From Ligula intestinalis (taxonomy: Eukaryota; Platyhelminthes; Cestoda; Diphyllobothriidea; Diphyllobothriidae), in the NCBI GenBank assembly GCA_036362985.1, contig JAYGXS010000007.1, positions 12,373,810 through 12,437,809 of the forward strand: a stretch of 64,000 bases of DNA, written 5' to 3'. Made by a program: the position numbers and the translations under genes. Below are positions 22,266 through 35,065 of the stretch, piece by piece (positions within the stretch are counted from its first letter, which is position 1; each line of letters opens with the position of its first letter). A model generated the notes under the pieces. That model ran no database searches and was not told the origin of the DNA. It saw nothing but the letters and a program-made list of their open reading frames with translations.

Positions 22266-22907
22266 TTTTTGAGAAAAAAATCGAACAAATGCAGAATGTA
22301 TAAGTTTATAAAAGAAGACAGTAAAAACAAGTTGAATTATGACACATTTTTGTTGATGGAATTCAATAAATACTTATCGTGTAAGACTTTAGTTAACACA
22401 ATGTCTTGAGTATAGAAAGAGTCTTTATATGCATAGAAAGCGGTTGCTTCAAAATTTAAATTTGACCAAATATCTAAATTAATTGTTCTAATTTATAGCT
22501 CTTTTTACGTATCCAAAATCACCGGATTATGGAAAAAATTCAAATTTTCTTTTCAACCACTTAGTAATTCCTATAGTTATTTTAAGAACCTCATAAACCT
22601 GATGCAGTTTATTATTATTTCTTAATCTTCCTAAATACATTCACATTGGTATTTGAGGTATGATCTAAATTATAAAAAAGTTATGAAAATTATATGGTAT
22701 TTGGCAACTATTGGATCAATTTGACCCTAAGAAGTATCCATGCCTGTAAATTATCGAAGTAAGCTGGTTAAAGTACTGTGCTCTCCATTTAATCAACTAC
22801 AACTTGTATTGTCTTCATGGACGACCATAAATTAAGTTAAACGCTAACGGTTCAGTTGGCCACCCAGCATACATACGCCTAGCCCCAGACATACGTCTCA
22901 AGTGTAT

Positions 22908-23150
22908 TTATGAGATAACTACAGGAATAAGAAACATAATTCTGTGTTTGCGTTTTTCATGAAAAAATGAATTCATATTTTTTTTGTAACAATATATTAT
23001 GTGAGAAAATGGTTGTGTGTTTGCTATGATTCTTCCAAACGGTTGGTTATAATGGCAAAGAGGGGTCCTCCAAGCCTTAAAATATCCACTTATAGAACGA
23101 CCGACGTTTTCAATAGGAATGTGTAAATGAACACAGTAAGCGAATTCCAC
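22908..23150 (-). other. Small frame conserved in both 2.8-kb units (unit 2 copy)
   Basis: An 80-codon minus frame with VGRSISGYFKAWRTPLCHYN then QPFGRI, the counterpart of 20123-20332. In this copy the frame runs on for another 20 codons because the stop is changed. Confidence 0.25.
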
Positions 23151-25705
23151 TTTGAGTAATAACGAATTTCACGATAAATACATGGCATACGTATCAGAAT
23201 TTTAGTGAGTAAATATTAAGCGAACACTTATACTCACTTAGTTAAAATATGCGCAATACTGCTTCAGCCACAGTCTCCCATGGCTAATCGAATCAACGCG
23301 ATGGCTGGCAATGCAGACAAAAAGGGCCATAAATATAGTCAAGTGAAGCCCAATTAAGTCCATTTTATCAAAGTAAATATACGCATTCGCCTTTTAACTT
23401 CCTTTAGTACATAGAAGTTAAGAAATACATTGGCACTGCCGAACAGTTCAAAAAAGTCGTTGACATAATTGTAGGCAAATAACCGCTTTTTTCAAGTCAC
23501 ATAGACTCAGTCTCACTCAGTTAACACGAGTCAGCACTGTAACTGAGCAAGAAGAGCAGACAGTAAACAAACTCTTAAGGCATGGCCCTTAATTTGGTTT
23601 GAGGCAAAAAAATTGTCGCTCGTGGGGTAATATATATGAATGATAGGATAATGATATTTCTGTCATATTTTGGTGGAAGCTATGGGGTCCAGGGCGAGTA
23701 ATATCAAGAGCCGACGTTTCATACGAGGAAAAGACCTACGAGTTCGAGAACGTCACCAAGAACCGGAGATGCGACCATGATACACCCTTGTTGTGTCAAT
23801 AGATGAGGAACCTGACAATCGTCAGCAATCTATGTTTATATCTAAACGAGAAGAAAACGTGACAGGGCCACGTTGCTTAGTAATATTACTTAAAATATTA
23901 TTACCCCCAATTTGTGCGCGCATAGCTTCGGTACCCATCACGTTCCAGCATAAAACGAGGGCAACCACAATTGTCACCAATGACCATGCAACATTCATAA
24001 TAAATTAGACCGGGTAGTTGAGCGTTTAGTTAGTAACACTATTTTGATTCATTCATACTGCGAAAGCCTTTTACTTATTAAAAATCATCATTTAAGTAAG
24101 GTTTATTCAAAGAAATGACCATTTGTTTTGGGGAAATTGAGAGTTGTCTTATACAGAAGGAAGTTCATATGCTAGTACGAAAGAAAGAACCAAATTACAC
24201 TTAAATATTGTTAATACTAAGAAGGAACTGCAAAATCGGTAAAATGCGTATAGAACATATCCTTTTAAGGACTGAAAAAAAAAGTTTATCCAAAATTGTT
24301 CACATAAGAATGAAGCCAAGTTAAAGAAAACAAATTAGTTTGCAGTAAAATTGACCATCTTAAAAAAAATTATCTTTCAGCTATCCTGAGAAAGGTACTT
24401 GCACAAAATGCAGTAACATAAGAGTATTTGTTTAAACAATGACACTCTAAGGTCCTTCAATTAAAACTTAATTTACATAATGTTCTCGCTATGGTACGAC
24501 AAAGAAGCCCTAATGGGATGTAAGTCGTGAAGAAATGTAGTTATAGGTATACTTAATGTTCCAATTTTGCTTCAATTGGAAACGCAACAGACGAAATAAT
24601 AAGAAGGATTTTAAAAAATGGCAACGTATGTGAGCAGTTTTTTTGAATTGGGAAGTTTATAACTAAATGTTGAATAAATCTACTCATGGGGAGGGCAATC
24701 TAATTTAAAGACAATCGAAAGTTGTTTCCGCTTCAGGCAAATCGAATCGTTTATATACAGAACACTTACAGAAATTCTCAAACGTATAACATTTCACTGT
24801 AACATTTCGTTTGAAAATGTTAATATGCGCAAACTTTCGTCAGTTGAATATCCAATCAAACCAATGTTAAGAGGTAACATTTTATGGAACGTATTTTATT
24901 TATCTTAGTAATAGTAGTTTTAAAACTCCAGTGCGGAAAAGATTTACTACCGGCAATGTGTTTTGCTGTTTTCTGGCATTTTTCTATATCAAAAACGTTG
25001 CTACCTTCATAAGCACTTATATCGGAAAATACGTTATCTCGATAAATGCTCTTTATATTTATCCTATTACAATGGTTTGGAGTTAAAAATCGAAGAAATG
25101 CAGAATGTATAAATTTATCAATGAAGACAGTAAAAACAAGTTAAATTATGACACACTTTGGTTGATGGCATTCATTACATGCGTATCGAGTAAGACTCAA
25201 GATAAATGAATGTCTTGAGTATAGAAATGGTCTTTCTATATGTAGAAAGTAGTTGCTTCAAGATTTAAATTTAGCTTAATATCTTAATTAATTGTTCTAA
25301 TTTAAATCTCTGTTTACGTTTCCAAAATCAGAGGAATAAAGAAAATTTGATTTTTTTTCAAGCACTTAGTAATTCCTATATTTATTTTAAGAACCGTATA
25401 TGCCTGATGCCGTTTATTATTATTTCTTAATCTTTCTAAATGCATTCACATTGATATTCGGGTAATAATCAAACTTATATAGAGTTATGAAAATTATAAG
25501 GTATGTGGTGACTACTGGAACATTCTGACCCTAAATAGTATCCATGCCTGTAAATTATCGAAGTTAGTTGGAAAAAAATATGTGCTCTCCATTTGAAGAA
25601 CTACAACTTGTATTGTCTTCATGGGCGACCATAAATTAAGTTAAACCCTAAGAGTTCAGTCGGCCGCCCAACATACATACGCCTTGCCCCAAACAAACGT
25701 CTTAA
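22909..25705. repeat. Segmental tandem duplication, unit 2 (about 2.8 kb)
   Basis: Second copy of 20057-22908, in the same order throughout. It is slightly shorter through small deletions, for example near 23590, where part of the G+C-richer insert is missing. It ends near 25705, where similarity to the end of unit 1 stops. Confidence 0.9.
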
Positions 25706-26970
25706 GATGTAACCATTATCAGTATTTTTAAATTTATATTAACGATGTACTTTATTTGTTTAATTTTAGTTTTCGAGTCATCAAGTGCAATCACTGCGAT
25801 CGCTTGCTTCTAAGTTATGCTTTCAGATTGTTATAGTTAAGTGTGTTGCCCAACATTAATTCGCGTATACCCAGACTTCTACATTAAGGGGCCGGTGGCA
25901 TTCGTTTATTGTTGCCTTTTTGTCTTATAATTTAATGCATTAAACAATTTTCGTTAACGTTTAGTTTTTTGCTAAGTTTACTTCGTTTACTCAAGTATAG
26001 ATTCGTACGTTAAGCATAGTTACCTAATGCTTGCGGTATATAACTATAAACAACTACACTCCAGCGTATACAAGTATATTTACCCATAACACAAGAGTCT
26101 TCGTGCTTGTCCGGGTGAGCCGCGGTCTGTATCCAGCGGAAACGAACATTTTTATTTTATTCCACGCTATTTTACAAATTAAGTAGGCTTTCTTAACTTC
26201 AATTAAATTAAACATGATGTTTTTTCTCTTTCAAGCGTGTTCTATCAGATAATAAATTTACCTCAGCTCGTGGGACTACAGAGCAATGGATAATTGAAAA
26301 GCTAAGCCCCGTATAATTCCGCCGAACAAATCCGGTGGAAAAAAGTAATTCTGGACTTCAAGTGTATAGAGTACGGGTCAATAAATATGTCTGTCAAATC
26401 GATCTTTTCAAATCGCACGTGCATGAGGTCATGTCAGGAATACCGACTAACGTTCGTATTTTGGCAGAAGGATTTTCAACTCTGGCATGAGAAACTAAAT
26501 GGGCAAGGTGGACCGCTGTCCATAACGTTGGCTTACTCGATCGTCTTCTTTGCAGCTAATGCTATGGATTCTCCTAAGCTACATACTGAAAATAGTTATT
26601 TCAGTTATCAGTAGCATATTGCCTTGTACGTACTCTTCGTGCACAAAGGAGCGCGGCTTCATGAAAAAGTACACTTTAAAATCTTACCTAAACCTCCTGT
26701 CAAAAATGAACTCACTACAGTTACCGTACTTTCACAGTAAACGCCTTCCTTGAAGTAACATTTCTTGCGATGTATGTTGCCCAATTTTCACGGAGCAAAA
26801 TGATGGTTTAAATAAGTATGCTTGTTCCTCCAGAATGCTTACCCTGAGAAAGAATGGCAAGTGGACATAACTTCGTTGGACAACTGTGATATGGCAAAAT
26901 GATTTGATCATGCTAGAACAAGGTACAACTATCCTGAAAAATAACGTGATCTATGAGTGTGAATGTAATC
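25706..26970. other. AT-rich stretch with no supported gene
   Basis: 25900-26050 is rich in TTTACTT and GTTAAG motifs like those at 29500-29650 and 40430-40620, and may belong to one old interspersed repeat. Frames at 26387-26614 and 26550-26753 show no known motif. Confidence 0.35.
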
Positions 26971-27455
26971 CTTGAAGGGTGAGTGCGTCTTTCAGTCACA
27001 ATAGTATTGTACGAGAAATGCAGGCAACGAATTCTATGGGGAACAAGTCCAAAATATTCACCGTAGCAGTGCTCTTCCCAATGTTTGGATGTACCCGTTT
27101 TTACAAATACACTGTAAAAAGTACTGGATCCGCACATTTTCCATTTTTTCCCCGTAAGAAAACATTACATGTGAGAAGTGAAGTGTACCGTCCTCTGTCT
27201 TTCCACCGTAGGCTGCGTAGACTCACTCATCGCTTGCATCAACAGAATGATACTTCCGTTCTGACGTTTATCCAACTGATATTTGAGCAGGCTAAGTAGC
27301 TCTCCGAAGAAAAGCAGATAGCCGAGGATACCCACTTTGGTGAAAACCTTTCTCTAAATGTTGTGAAACTCTTTACGCGCACAGCACATGCACAGATAAC
27401 AACGCAACACACAGTACTTCTAGACGCTTGAAAAACCATTATTGTTGACGCTAAT

Positions 27456-27653
27456 TTGATGGCCGATAGCCTCTGTGGGTTCCTATCCAGAACCGTTAGG
27501 GAAAACTCACTCGCTGCACTTCCAACTATCCGGGCATGGACGGATCCTGTCCTCGGAACTATTCGTTTTAACCTCTGGGACGTTATGGCAGCCATTCTTA
27601 ATTTTCGCCAATATTATAGTCCAGGACCAGATGGAGCTCCGTTTAAACTTTAA
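27456..27653 (+). pseudogene. RT fingers region of the 26.98-29.03 kb element
   Basis: A 65-codon frame with FNLWDVMAAILNFRQYYSPG then PDGAPFKL, equal to the (V/I)..AI..L....SPGPDGIP..LLK motif of non-LTR RTs. The frame stops at the next codon, so this piece is only recognisable by its motif. Confidence 0.75.
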
Positions 27654-28549
27654 ACAACTAAATTGCATTTTATTTTTCCGCATATTTTCTGTTAGATATT
27701 TAATCTTGATCTTGAAAGCGAAACCACTCCTTTGGCGTTGAAGAAGTCCCGCATAAAGCCTATTCCAAAGCACGACTGATAAACGTCTTTCGACGATTTA
27801 GGTCACTAACTGGACTTCCCACCGCCTCAAATATGTTTAAGACCTTGACCAAAGTATAGTTGATGCGTCATTTGATAGATACTGACTTACTTAATGCAGT
27901 TCTACATGAATTGCTGGAGAAAACATATTGTGACACCTGCCAGAACCCTTGTTTGATTATGTGTTACAATCTAAAGACAGCGGATTTCCTCTTCATGCAG
28001 TCTACTTTTAAAGAACTGAGGTCTTTGATTGTGTTTGCCATAACGTCCTCCTACTGAAACATGCCTCTTTTTCCATAGGTAGCAAGTTTCTGAACTAAGT
28101 ATCCTCCTTCAAGGATACCCATAGACAGCGATTTAAAATTAAACTTGCTATTTCCAACCCCACGCAGGGTAGGAGTGGTGTTATTTATGTTAGTGTAAGT
28201 AGGCCGCTCCTAGTTTGCCTATATGTCAACGATGTTCCATATTGTTTTCAATGTGTTAGACCTTGTATGTACGCTGGCGATTTAAAACAGCTGATATCTT
28301 TAAACCGGCAGATCACTTCATAGTGTTCGAGCTCAAAAAAACCATCAGGCCGTTGCCCTGAGTTACTGAACATGCTTGCTGGCAATCATCTTCAGCATGC
28401 AGTACGTAAACACGGTCAAAACTCAAGGATCTGGGCATATCCGATTTCTGTACCCTACATATGTCAGAGCACGGTGTCCTGATAGTCTCAAAAGCACGCT
28501 GAAATAAACGATTTATTCTTATAAGTTGTAGGATCATAAGGGTTAAAAC

Positions 28550-29030
28550 TAGTTCTATAATATGTGCGTGAGAACTAGTCTTGAATACTGCTCGGTTCTA
28601 TTTAATATTTTGCGCACTAGTGAGCGCACGAAAATAGAATCACTCGGCCACTTCTTCGCTAACAGTGTTTTAATCTAAACACCGTAACGTAGCCTACCAA
28701 CAACGATGCGAACTTTTAAAACTTGACCTCCTGTGGCTTTGTAGATTACAGAGGGGGCTATGTTTATTCTCTAAAGTTTTTAATGCCAGTACCTTTAATC
28801 CTCCCTCCCCGAGTACCACAAGGCAGCCCGATCACTCTCGGCGCGCCAGTCATAAGGAGGTATTGCTATCCCTTATATTGGTCGCACCGATAAGAAACGC
28901 TTATTCTTTCCAGTAAAAGCCACATCAATCTGGAATAAGCTGCTTAGAAAAATTTAAACTCAGGAAAGCTTCCCTATGTTTAAGAGAGCTATCAATAATT
29001 TCCTAAACTCAGGACACCTTTAAGGAATTT
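28550..29030 (+). pseudogene. C-terminal region of the 26.98-29.03 kb element
   Basis: CVRTSLEYCSVLFN then RTKIESL is the ....LEY.S.VWNP......IE..Q motif after the RT thumb. About 300 bp later KATSIWNKLLRK is the ..R...WN.LP motif. Three or more frameshifts lie between them. Confidence 0.7.
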
Positions 29031-29035
29031 TGGGT

Positions 29036-29715
29036 ACAGCATCGGTGGAATCTCTCTTTCAATCTTAAAGCATTCATGGACTTTGAACTCCGCCAGTCAA
29101 CGACAAACATTCAAGGAAGTCTGACGACACTGTATTCCTGTGTCAACCCACTCCTCCACGAATTATTGTCCCTAAATTATCGGGAGATTCTTTTCTACTG
29201 AATTTATGTCCTTACATACATTGCGTTAGTATCGTGCATTTAATGTCAGTTTTTTTAACATGAAAGAAAATTCTAGTTCGCCCAGCGTTGAGCAAACAAA
29301 ATAATTGAAACAAAACCAACGCTGATATCAAATAAGGGAGTTGATTTTAGTTTTTACCGTTTGTTTGAGTTTTAATAAAGCGAACGAAATCTGCCTCACC
29401 AATTAACACAATTTTTAAAAAGTGCCTGTAAACTGGCGGAAGAAACATAGATAACAGTTGAGTTTACCGCCCAGTTTAAATGTTAAGCCTTGTCTTACGG
29501 GACAGGCTGTATTACTTTATTAAGCTTTGTATGGTTAAGCATTTTACTAGTTTACTTTTGGTAAAGCTTAGTTTCTCTTTGTTAAGTTAACTAAGGTAAC
29601 CTTAATCTATATTATTTATTTAAGCATGTTTATCACAAGCTGTCAGTATATAACAACGTTAAGGTATAGGAAAGCCTAGAAAACTTGACGTTATCTACAC
29701 ACCAACGGCCAGTGG
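29036..29715. other. AT-rich stretch between two non-LTR elements
   Basis: No gene. 29500-29650 contains repeated TTTACTT/GTTAAG motifs similar to 25900-26050 and 40430-40620, possibly one old repeat family. Confidence 0.35.
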
Positions 29716-29717
29716 TA

Positions 29718-29736
29718 TAATAATAATAATAATAAT
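29718..29736. repeat. (TAA)n microsatellite, 3' end of the minus-strand CR1-like element
   Basis: Six TAA units plus one base. It marks the likely 3' terminus of the element read on the minus strand. Confidence 0.8.
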
Positions 29737-30602
29737 TTGTAGATTTAAGGCCCGAGGGGCTCTGTCGTTACAAACTTAGTGCTATCGTGAAAATAAAAAT
29801 AATGATGATAAGCAGTGAACTCTTATACAATAATTGTTGTCGGCAGTAAAAAAAACTCCTAGATCGGTGGATGAGTTCAGCGGGCCACCGAGTTCAAAAA
29901 AACTTTAGGAGAAAAAACTGCCTTAATAGGTAAAAGGGTTTTATGTGGTTAGTTTGGGACCTGATGTTGAGGGTTCGGGACGTTTATGGTCATGGGAAAA
30001 AATAATATATCGTTGAGTTAAGAAGGGGTCATCCGGAAGGCAGGAGAAGGCAGTAGAATTCATGGCAACATCATCGAGTTGCGACCCACCAGATTCCAGA
30101 GCCAAAGACCACAGCAAAGGTTGCAAAAACGGAGAAGAATTCGCAGCCCTTGGAAGTGATGCTTGACTCTGCAGAGGGAAATGCTAACATATTTAGAAAC
30201 CATTTTAGTATCCTGGGAAGAGCTTCAAATGCCAGGAGAACCCTTTTCAAAATCTACAACTTGCGTGTTTGGAAAGGAAACAGACAGTAACGACTTTATT
30301 CCTCTAAATTTAAATGCTTATATAATTTGCCTTTAAACATCGACAGTGTAGAAGACAGTCTAATATGGAGAGGAAGGTTGTTCCAAATAAAAGCATATTT
30401 GGAGGTAAAAAAAACGAGAACGGTTAGATGTGGAGCTACGAGGTGGTAAAATTATCATGGAAGAGTTACGAGTGGCGTAAGGTCGGTCTACTGGAAGGAG
30501 AACGTTAATTTGTGGGAGACTAGGACTATTGTTAACGCGAAACAGAAAGCATAGACCAGCTTCGAGTTTTCTTATCCAAAGAAATTTTATGTTTGCTAAC
30601 TG

Positions 30603-31814
30603 ACATCTATATGTTTAACACATATCAGACCCAGAAACAGAAAATATTTTTCGAGTGAAAACTCGCTGAACTTTTTTAATCTTACTACGGTCATGCTGGG
30701 TCATGAGGTCAAAAAGCGGGCAGCAGTATTCTAGTATAGGAAGAACAAACATGCGGTATAGTTTTAACTTCATTTCTGGAAGGAAAAAGTTATGCGATAT
30801 AAACCCACATATCTGTGCGGCCTTAGCAGAAATTCGATCTGTATGAGGTGATAATGCAAGCTTATTCGTGTAAGGAAGACCCAAATCCTTTATCGTAGAT
30901 CTTTCTAACAGTGGACTATTTTGGAAGATAATGGGTCCAGGAAGCCTTGTGGAACCAAAACTCAAGAAACTACATTTTGATGGAGAAAACTCCATCTGCC
31001 ATGTAGCGCTCCAACTTGAGAGAGTACGCAAGTCTGCGTTAACTTTATTAACACAAGTACTGGCCGTGTGCTTAGAAAATGAGTAAATACACTTAAGGTC
31101 ATCAGCATAAATGAAATTTTCCGAATTGTTAAGCACTGTTGAAATTTCATTGATGCAAAGAATGAAAAGGAGGGGACCTAAAACCGTGCCTTGTAATGCA
31201 CCACTCGTGATCGGCTAAAGCATCGAGTGGCTTTTGCCTACTAAGACCTTCTGGCTGCGGTTAGACAGGTAGGAGGCAATGAAATCGAGGAGGGGAGGCC
31301 TGATGCCTAAGGCTTCCAGTTTCACTAAAAGGCGCCTATGAGGCACCCTATCAAAAGCTTTACTAAGGTCAAAGTAAATCACGATGACTGATTGCTGTTC
31401 ATTACGAAGTGAAGTAACCAGGTTACCGAATGCCAAGTGGTAGGTTTCGCATGATCTTCCAGGTAGAAATCCATGCTGTGAGGCACTTAATAGTTTATTT
31501 TCTACACACAAATCGAGAATTTGATTAAAAATGATCTTTTCCAGAAGTTTGGTTAGGGCCGGGGTTTTATGAACACCTCGGTAGTAATTTACGTCCGAAT
31601 GAGATCCTGACTTGAAGACTGGAAGTATAATAGATGTCTTCCATGAGTCAGGAAAGAAACCGTTTAGAAGATAAGCTGAGAATAGATAAATTAGCAATCG
31701 AGGGAAGCTGAATACTCTCTTGATAAGTGAATTTGGAAGGCCGTCAGTTCCCGAGGAGTGCGAGTTTTTGAGACAGATACTGTGCTTACGAATTACTTCT
31801 CGGTGATTGACCAA
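30603..31814 (-). pseudogene. CR1-like reverse transcriptase, one in-frame stop
   Basis: About 400 codons. In order: SSGTDGLPNSLIKRV (fingers); FKSGSHSDVNYYRGVHKTPA (the N.RG/P motif); SASQHGFLPGRSCE; YFDLSKAFDRVPHRRLLVKL (motif A, catalytic Asp intact); the stop; then SGALQGTVLGPLLFIL (motif B); FIYADDLK (motif C, YADD intact); ERSTIKDLGLPYTNKLALSP; LEYCCPLFDLMTQHDRSKIK. All catalytic residues remain, so this copy died recently relative to the others, from the stop codon and 5' truncation. Confidence 0.9.
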
Positions 31815-31990
31815 TTAAGCTTTGCCATTAAAAAAGTCACGTTCCTCTCTAGACTTATCGGTCGCTCTTCCCTATAGCTTTCACAAAACCAGATATACTG
31901 CGGTTATATCGGGATTTTAGCAGCTGTCTGAAAGCACCACCATCTGTGTTCAGTGGATGGACAAAATTATCATAGTATTTGAAGTTATCA

Positions 31991-33880
31991 TGCACTTGAA
32001 GCGAGCTTTCATCATATCTAGTAGACGTAATTTAACTAAAAATTGAGGTGGAGACGAATTCAACCTCATAATAATGCACCAAACACTTCTTGCAGACAAA
32101 AAAGCCTGGGCACGAGCATACCTTTTGGGTCGGTTCATCCATCTGTCTGTTCTGTTTTCTGCGAATTGCACCTGTTAAAGGTCACGTCAGAAAAACCGAA
32201 AAACGTCCATATTTTAGAAGCGGTATTTTTTTCAGTCTGACAAGAAAGCTACACTGAGCGATGTGGAACATGGTAATAACAATTACCACTATGACCGTCT
32301 GCATTACAATTTTCGATATGGATTGTAAGATGCCCTTGACTGCCGTAGACTGAACATTCCACCTATAGATAGAAGTATCTGTCTACTTTATATTCAAACA
32401 CCAAGAAGAGAGGTCTAATAAGCAAAATAGGATTGTCAGGTTTGACGACGACCTGGGAATCCAGCCTATAAAATATAATCACTTCGGTCACCCGGCGTTC
32501 CTAAACAATATCTTCCTCGAAATTTAATTAATTAGGGTACCTGAAATTAAGTTCATACCAGATTCGACGATGTTTCCCGCTCTTCCATTACGTTAAGGGT
32601 GAGATGATAATATAAGCGCACATACGTCCGTTAGACTACTGTGGCTTGGCATTAGTTGGTCCTAGTACAAAGAACAATTCTACTGAAAACTAAATTCGTT
32701 CGCGACTGCGGGCGTTCATCTTAAGAGTGAGTGTGTTCTCCAGTCATTTAAGTATTTTATGAGAATCGCAGGTGTGGAATCACTAGAGAATGATATTCCA
32801 AAATCTATACAATAACAGTGCTCTTTTTGACGTTGTTAGGAGCAATTAAAGTTGCGAGTTGAAGGATTTTTGAGTACACATTTTCAAGTAACTATCAATT
32901 TTGACGCTACTGCCATGGATAATTCTGAGGTTGTAGTAAGACAATCACGACAGCAATAAGAAACAAACTTCAAGACATGCATCCCAAGGTAGACTACTGA
33001 ATTGCATTTGTTTATTATGTTCGTTTCTGTTTTGTCAACAATGAGTGGGATGCTCTTGTCGATTCTTTAACAATGTGCTGCATCAACTTTTGGAAACATA
33101 TTTCACTATTAAAAAAATCACACCTTTCAATTGGCACGTTTGCACCTTCACTTGTGATGACTTACCTAAATGCCTTATGATATTTCGAAGTATTTGAATG
33201 ACATAAGGGCCTCACAGAGTTCGCGATTAACTCTTGCTCTACACGTGAACATCTTTGTAACTGCACCGCAAACGAACCTTGGTAAGTGTTTAACCGCTGA
33301 GAAATAATAATCGCGATATTGCAGGTGCCACTGTTATTCAAGGTTGGGAAGCGGGAATATTTTGAGGGTTGCGCGTAAAACCTTGTTGTGGCCCTTACGG
33401 TGTATGCTCGAGTAAAGAAAAAAATTATATGAATAAACGTACATTCTGTTCATGTGTTATGTTTACAGAAACATTTAACAGCTAATATTTAGTGGTGTCA
33501 TAAACTGACTGCCATTGATACATGTAGTCACAAATATGAGATAAATATGGTTAACTGCGAAAGAAGGACAATTCAGTGAGATTGGGTCACGGTGGTTTTG
33601 AGACTGTAAGAGAATTTGGAAAGCACTTGGCCGTGGGAGATATCATATAATATCTCGGTTGTGAGAATGGAGGATTTCATATGTGTTATCAGGTCGTATT
33701 TAGGAGGGGACTGTAATATGTACGAGAAAATCGCCGACATTTAATCTCGCTGACTGCAGATTCAAGATAAAGTCAACGATCCTATAAGAAGGCATGCAAA
33801 GCTTCACCCATTGAAACGAGATTGTGAAACATCAATCAATAAGTACATGAAGTTTTTGAACTAATTACAAGGGCTTGAAA
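31991..33880. other. Stretch with no supported gene
   Basis: Short frames near 31950-32240 on both strands overlap each other and show no motif. Nothing else is recognised up to the PLE at 33.9 kb. Confidence 0.4.
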
Positions 33881-33889
33881 TAACAGCAG

Positions 33890-35065
33890 ACGAACTTATG
33901 GTATCATTTGATGTTCTCTCTCATTTCCCATCGAAAACATTGGATTTAGTAAAGCAATATACAGAAGAATACCTTAAGTTGGACGAAGTGGAGCTACCTG
34001 TATCTGATGTGCTTGAACTCTCAGATCTATGTTCGGCAAGTAATTTCTCGTTCGCTCTACAATACGATGAACAGATAAAAGGAAACCAGATGGGGTCAGC
34101 CATTTCCAGATTATTGGCCGAAATAACAATGCAAAAGTTAAAAACTATGGTCCTTCCACTAGTAAATCCATTTTTAAGGTACGTTTTGTTGATAACACGT
34201 GTATCATTGATAAACATGAGCGATTCAAAACACTTTAAAACATTTGAAGTTTAACGATGCCTGGAATCAAATTTAAGCTCAAAAAATAAATTAAAAGTAA
34301 ACTGCCCTCTTGGACGTCCTCGTACAGCGTAATACTGACTGGACGTTTCAAACATCGAATAACCCTAAACAAAAGACCTATAGTGATGCGTTCCTTCATT
34401 AAAAGAGCAGCCACCCTATTGCTGACAGACGAAGTGCTGATATCAACCTAAAGAATCGAGCAAGAACGCATTGTTTTAACCCCGAACTGTACCATACTGA
34501 ACACACTGTTCACACGGTTTTCAAAAAAATGGTTACTCCAGAGAGTTCGTGCGTCGATGCAAGAAAAGAAAAGAGCTTTAAAAAAAAGAAAAGGAGCTAG
34601 AATGTTCTGATCCAGCGTCTTATCTATGCATTTTGCGAACACTTCCACATAGTTAAACCGTGTGTGAACTGTTTGAAAGAAACCTTATGCAGTATCAAAT
34701 TTTTGTGGCGCACATACCAACAAATACTCTGCAAAATTAGCTGGCACTCCCAGAGGATAGGGGTGGATATTTGGACAGAAAAGATTTCATTTACAAAATC
34801 CCTTTTAGCGGCTCCAATTCAGTCTTTTGCGGACAGATAGGATTATCGGCCTCCGCAGGCTTACGCGAAAATCAACGAGTGGAAAAGGAGTGATATCCGT
34901 TGTCCAAGATCACCATGCACATACTAGAAACTGGACACCAATTTACATGGGATGAAACATGCATTGTTAACTCTTGTCCGTATTAGAAAAGCCGTGTACT
35001 GTCCTACACCCACGTAATTACGTAAGAAAATGTAGACCGTGTGCAGGTCCAGATGCGTGCTTTCA
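33890..35065 (+). mobile_element. Penelope-like element, copy 3 (different lineage)
   Basis: Plus-strand PLE from RT motif A to the end of the GIY-YIG domain, broken by several frameshifts. MVSFDVLSHFPSKTLDLVKQ and the motif B region are open at 33898-34254. After that, LPSWTSSYSVI (34305-34340) is the post-palm motif. Near 34830-34960 DRIIGL, HTRNWTPIYMG and DETCIVN correspond to the H.L..GH.F.W....V part of the nuclease. Its sequence differs from copies 1 and 2, so it is another PLE family. Confidence 0.75.
33898..34254 (+). pseudogene. PLE copy 3 RT palm
   Basis: A 118-codon frame. MVSFDVLSHFPSKTLDLVKQ is motif A (SFDVTSLFTSIP). LQYDEQIKGNQMGSAISRLL is motif B (YEQIKGTPMGSPISGLLAE), with two changes. 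NPFLRYVLLITRV is where RYVDD should be, and both Asp residues are lost. The frame ends shortly after. Confidence 0.85.

Larger units (their letters stand above)
20057..22908. repeat. Segmental tandem duplication, unit 1 (about 2.85 kb)
   Basis: Head-to-tail partner of 22909-25705. Both start ATGAGATAACTACAGGAATA. Both contain AACGGTTGGTTATAATGGCA, then GACCATGCAAC, and TCGAATCAACNCNATGGCTGGC-type sequence. Both end with CAACTTGTATTGTCTTCATG and CATACATACGCCT. Substitutions and short indels are spread along the whole length, so the duplication is not recent. The middle (about 20640-21180) is richer in G+C and looks like an older mobile insert already present before duplication. Confidence 0.9.
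26979..29035 (+). mobile_element. Non-LTR retrotransposon (Jockey/CR1 group), heavily decayed
   Basis: A plus-strand RT can be followed across many frames. LRRLTHRLHQQNDTSVLTFI (27210-27270) is the linker before RT. WDVMAAILNFRQYYSPGPDG is the fingers motif. KRLSTI and LTGLPTAS mark the NYRP.SLLP.. motif near 27785-27830. FDCVCHNVLLLK (about 28025-28060) is motif A. MYAGDLKQ (28267-28290) is motif C, YADD changed to YAGD. TSLEYCSVLFN and KATSIWNKLLRK close the C-terminus. No endonuclease is recognised upstream. It is a different family from the minus-strand element next to it. Confidence 0.8.
29716..31990 (-). mobile_element. CR1-like non-LTR retrotransposon, best-preserved RT in the window
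   Basis: Minus strand. The RT runs in one frame from 31814 to about 30603 with a single TAG near 31217. The C-terminal part (FYWNNLP-like, then MFKGKLYKHLNLEE) ends near 30305. The 3' end is a short (TAA)n run at 29718-29736, preceded on the minus strand by GAGCCCCTCGGGCCTTAAAT and an A+T-rich tail. Microsatellite 3' ends are typical of CR1-group elements. Upstream of 31814 only weak frames are seen, so the endonuclease is missing and the copy is 5'-truncated. Confidence 0.85.

Noticed and set aside
25900..26050. Possible LTR
   Set aside because: Shares only loose TTTACTT/GTTAAG motifs with 29.5 and 40.5 kb. No TG...CA ends, primer-binding site or paired copy could be shown.
27507..27773. 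88-codon minus-strand frame
   Set aside because: Antisense of the RT fingers region at 27456-27653.
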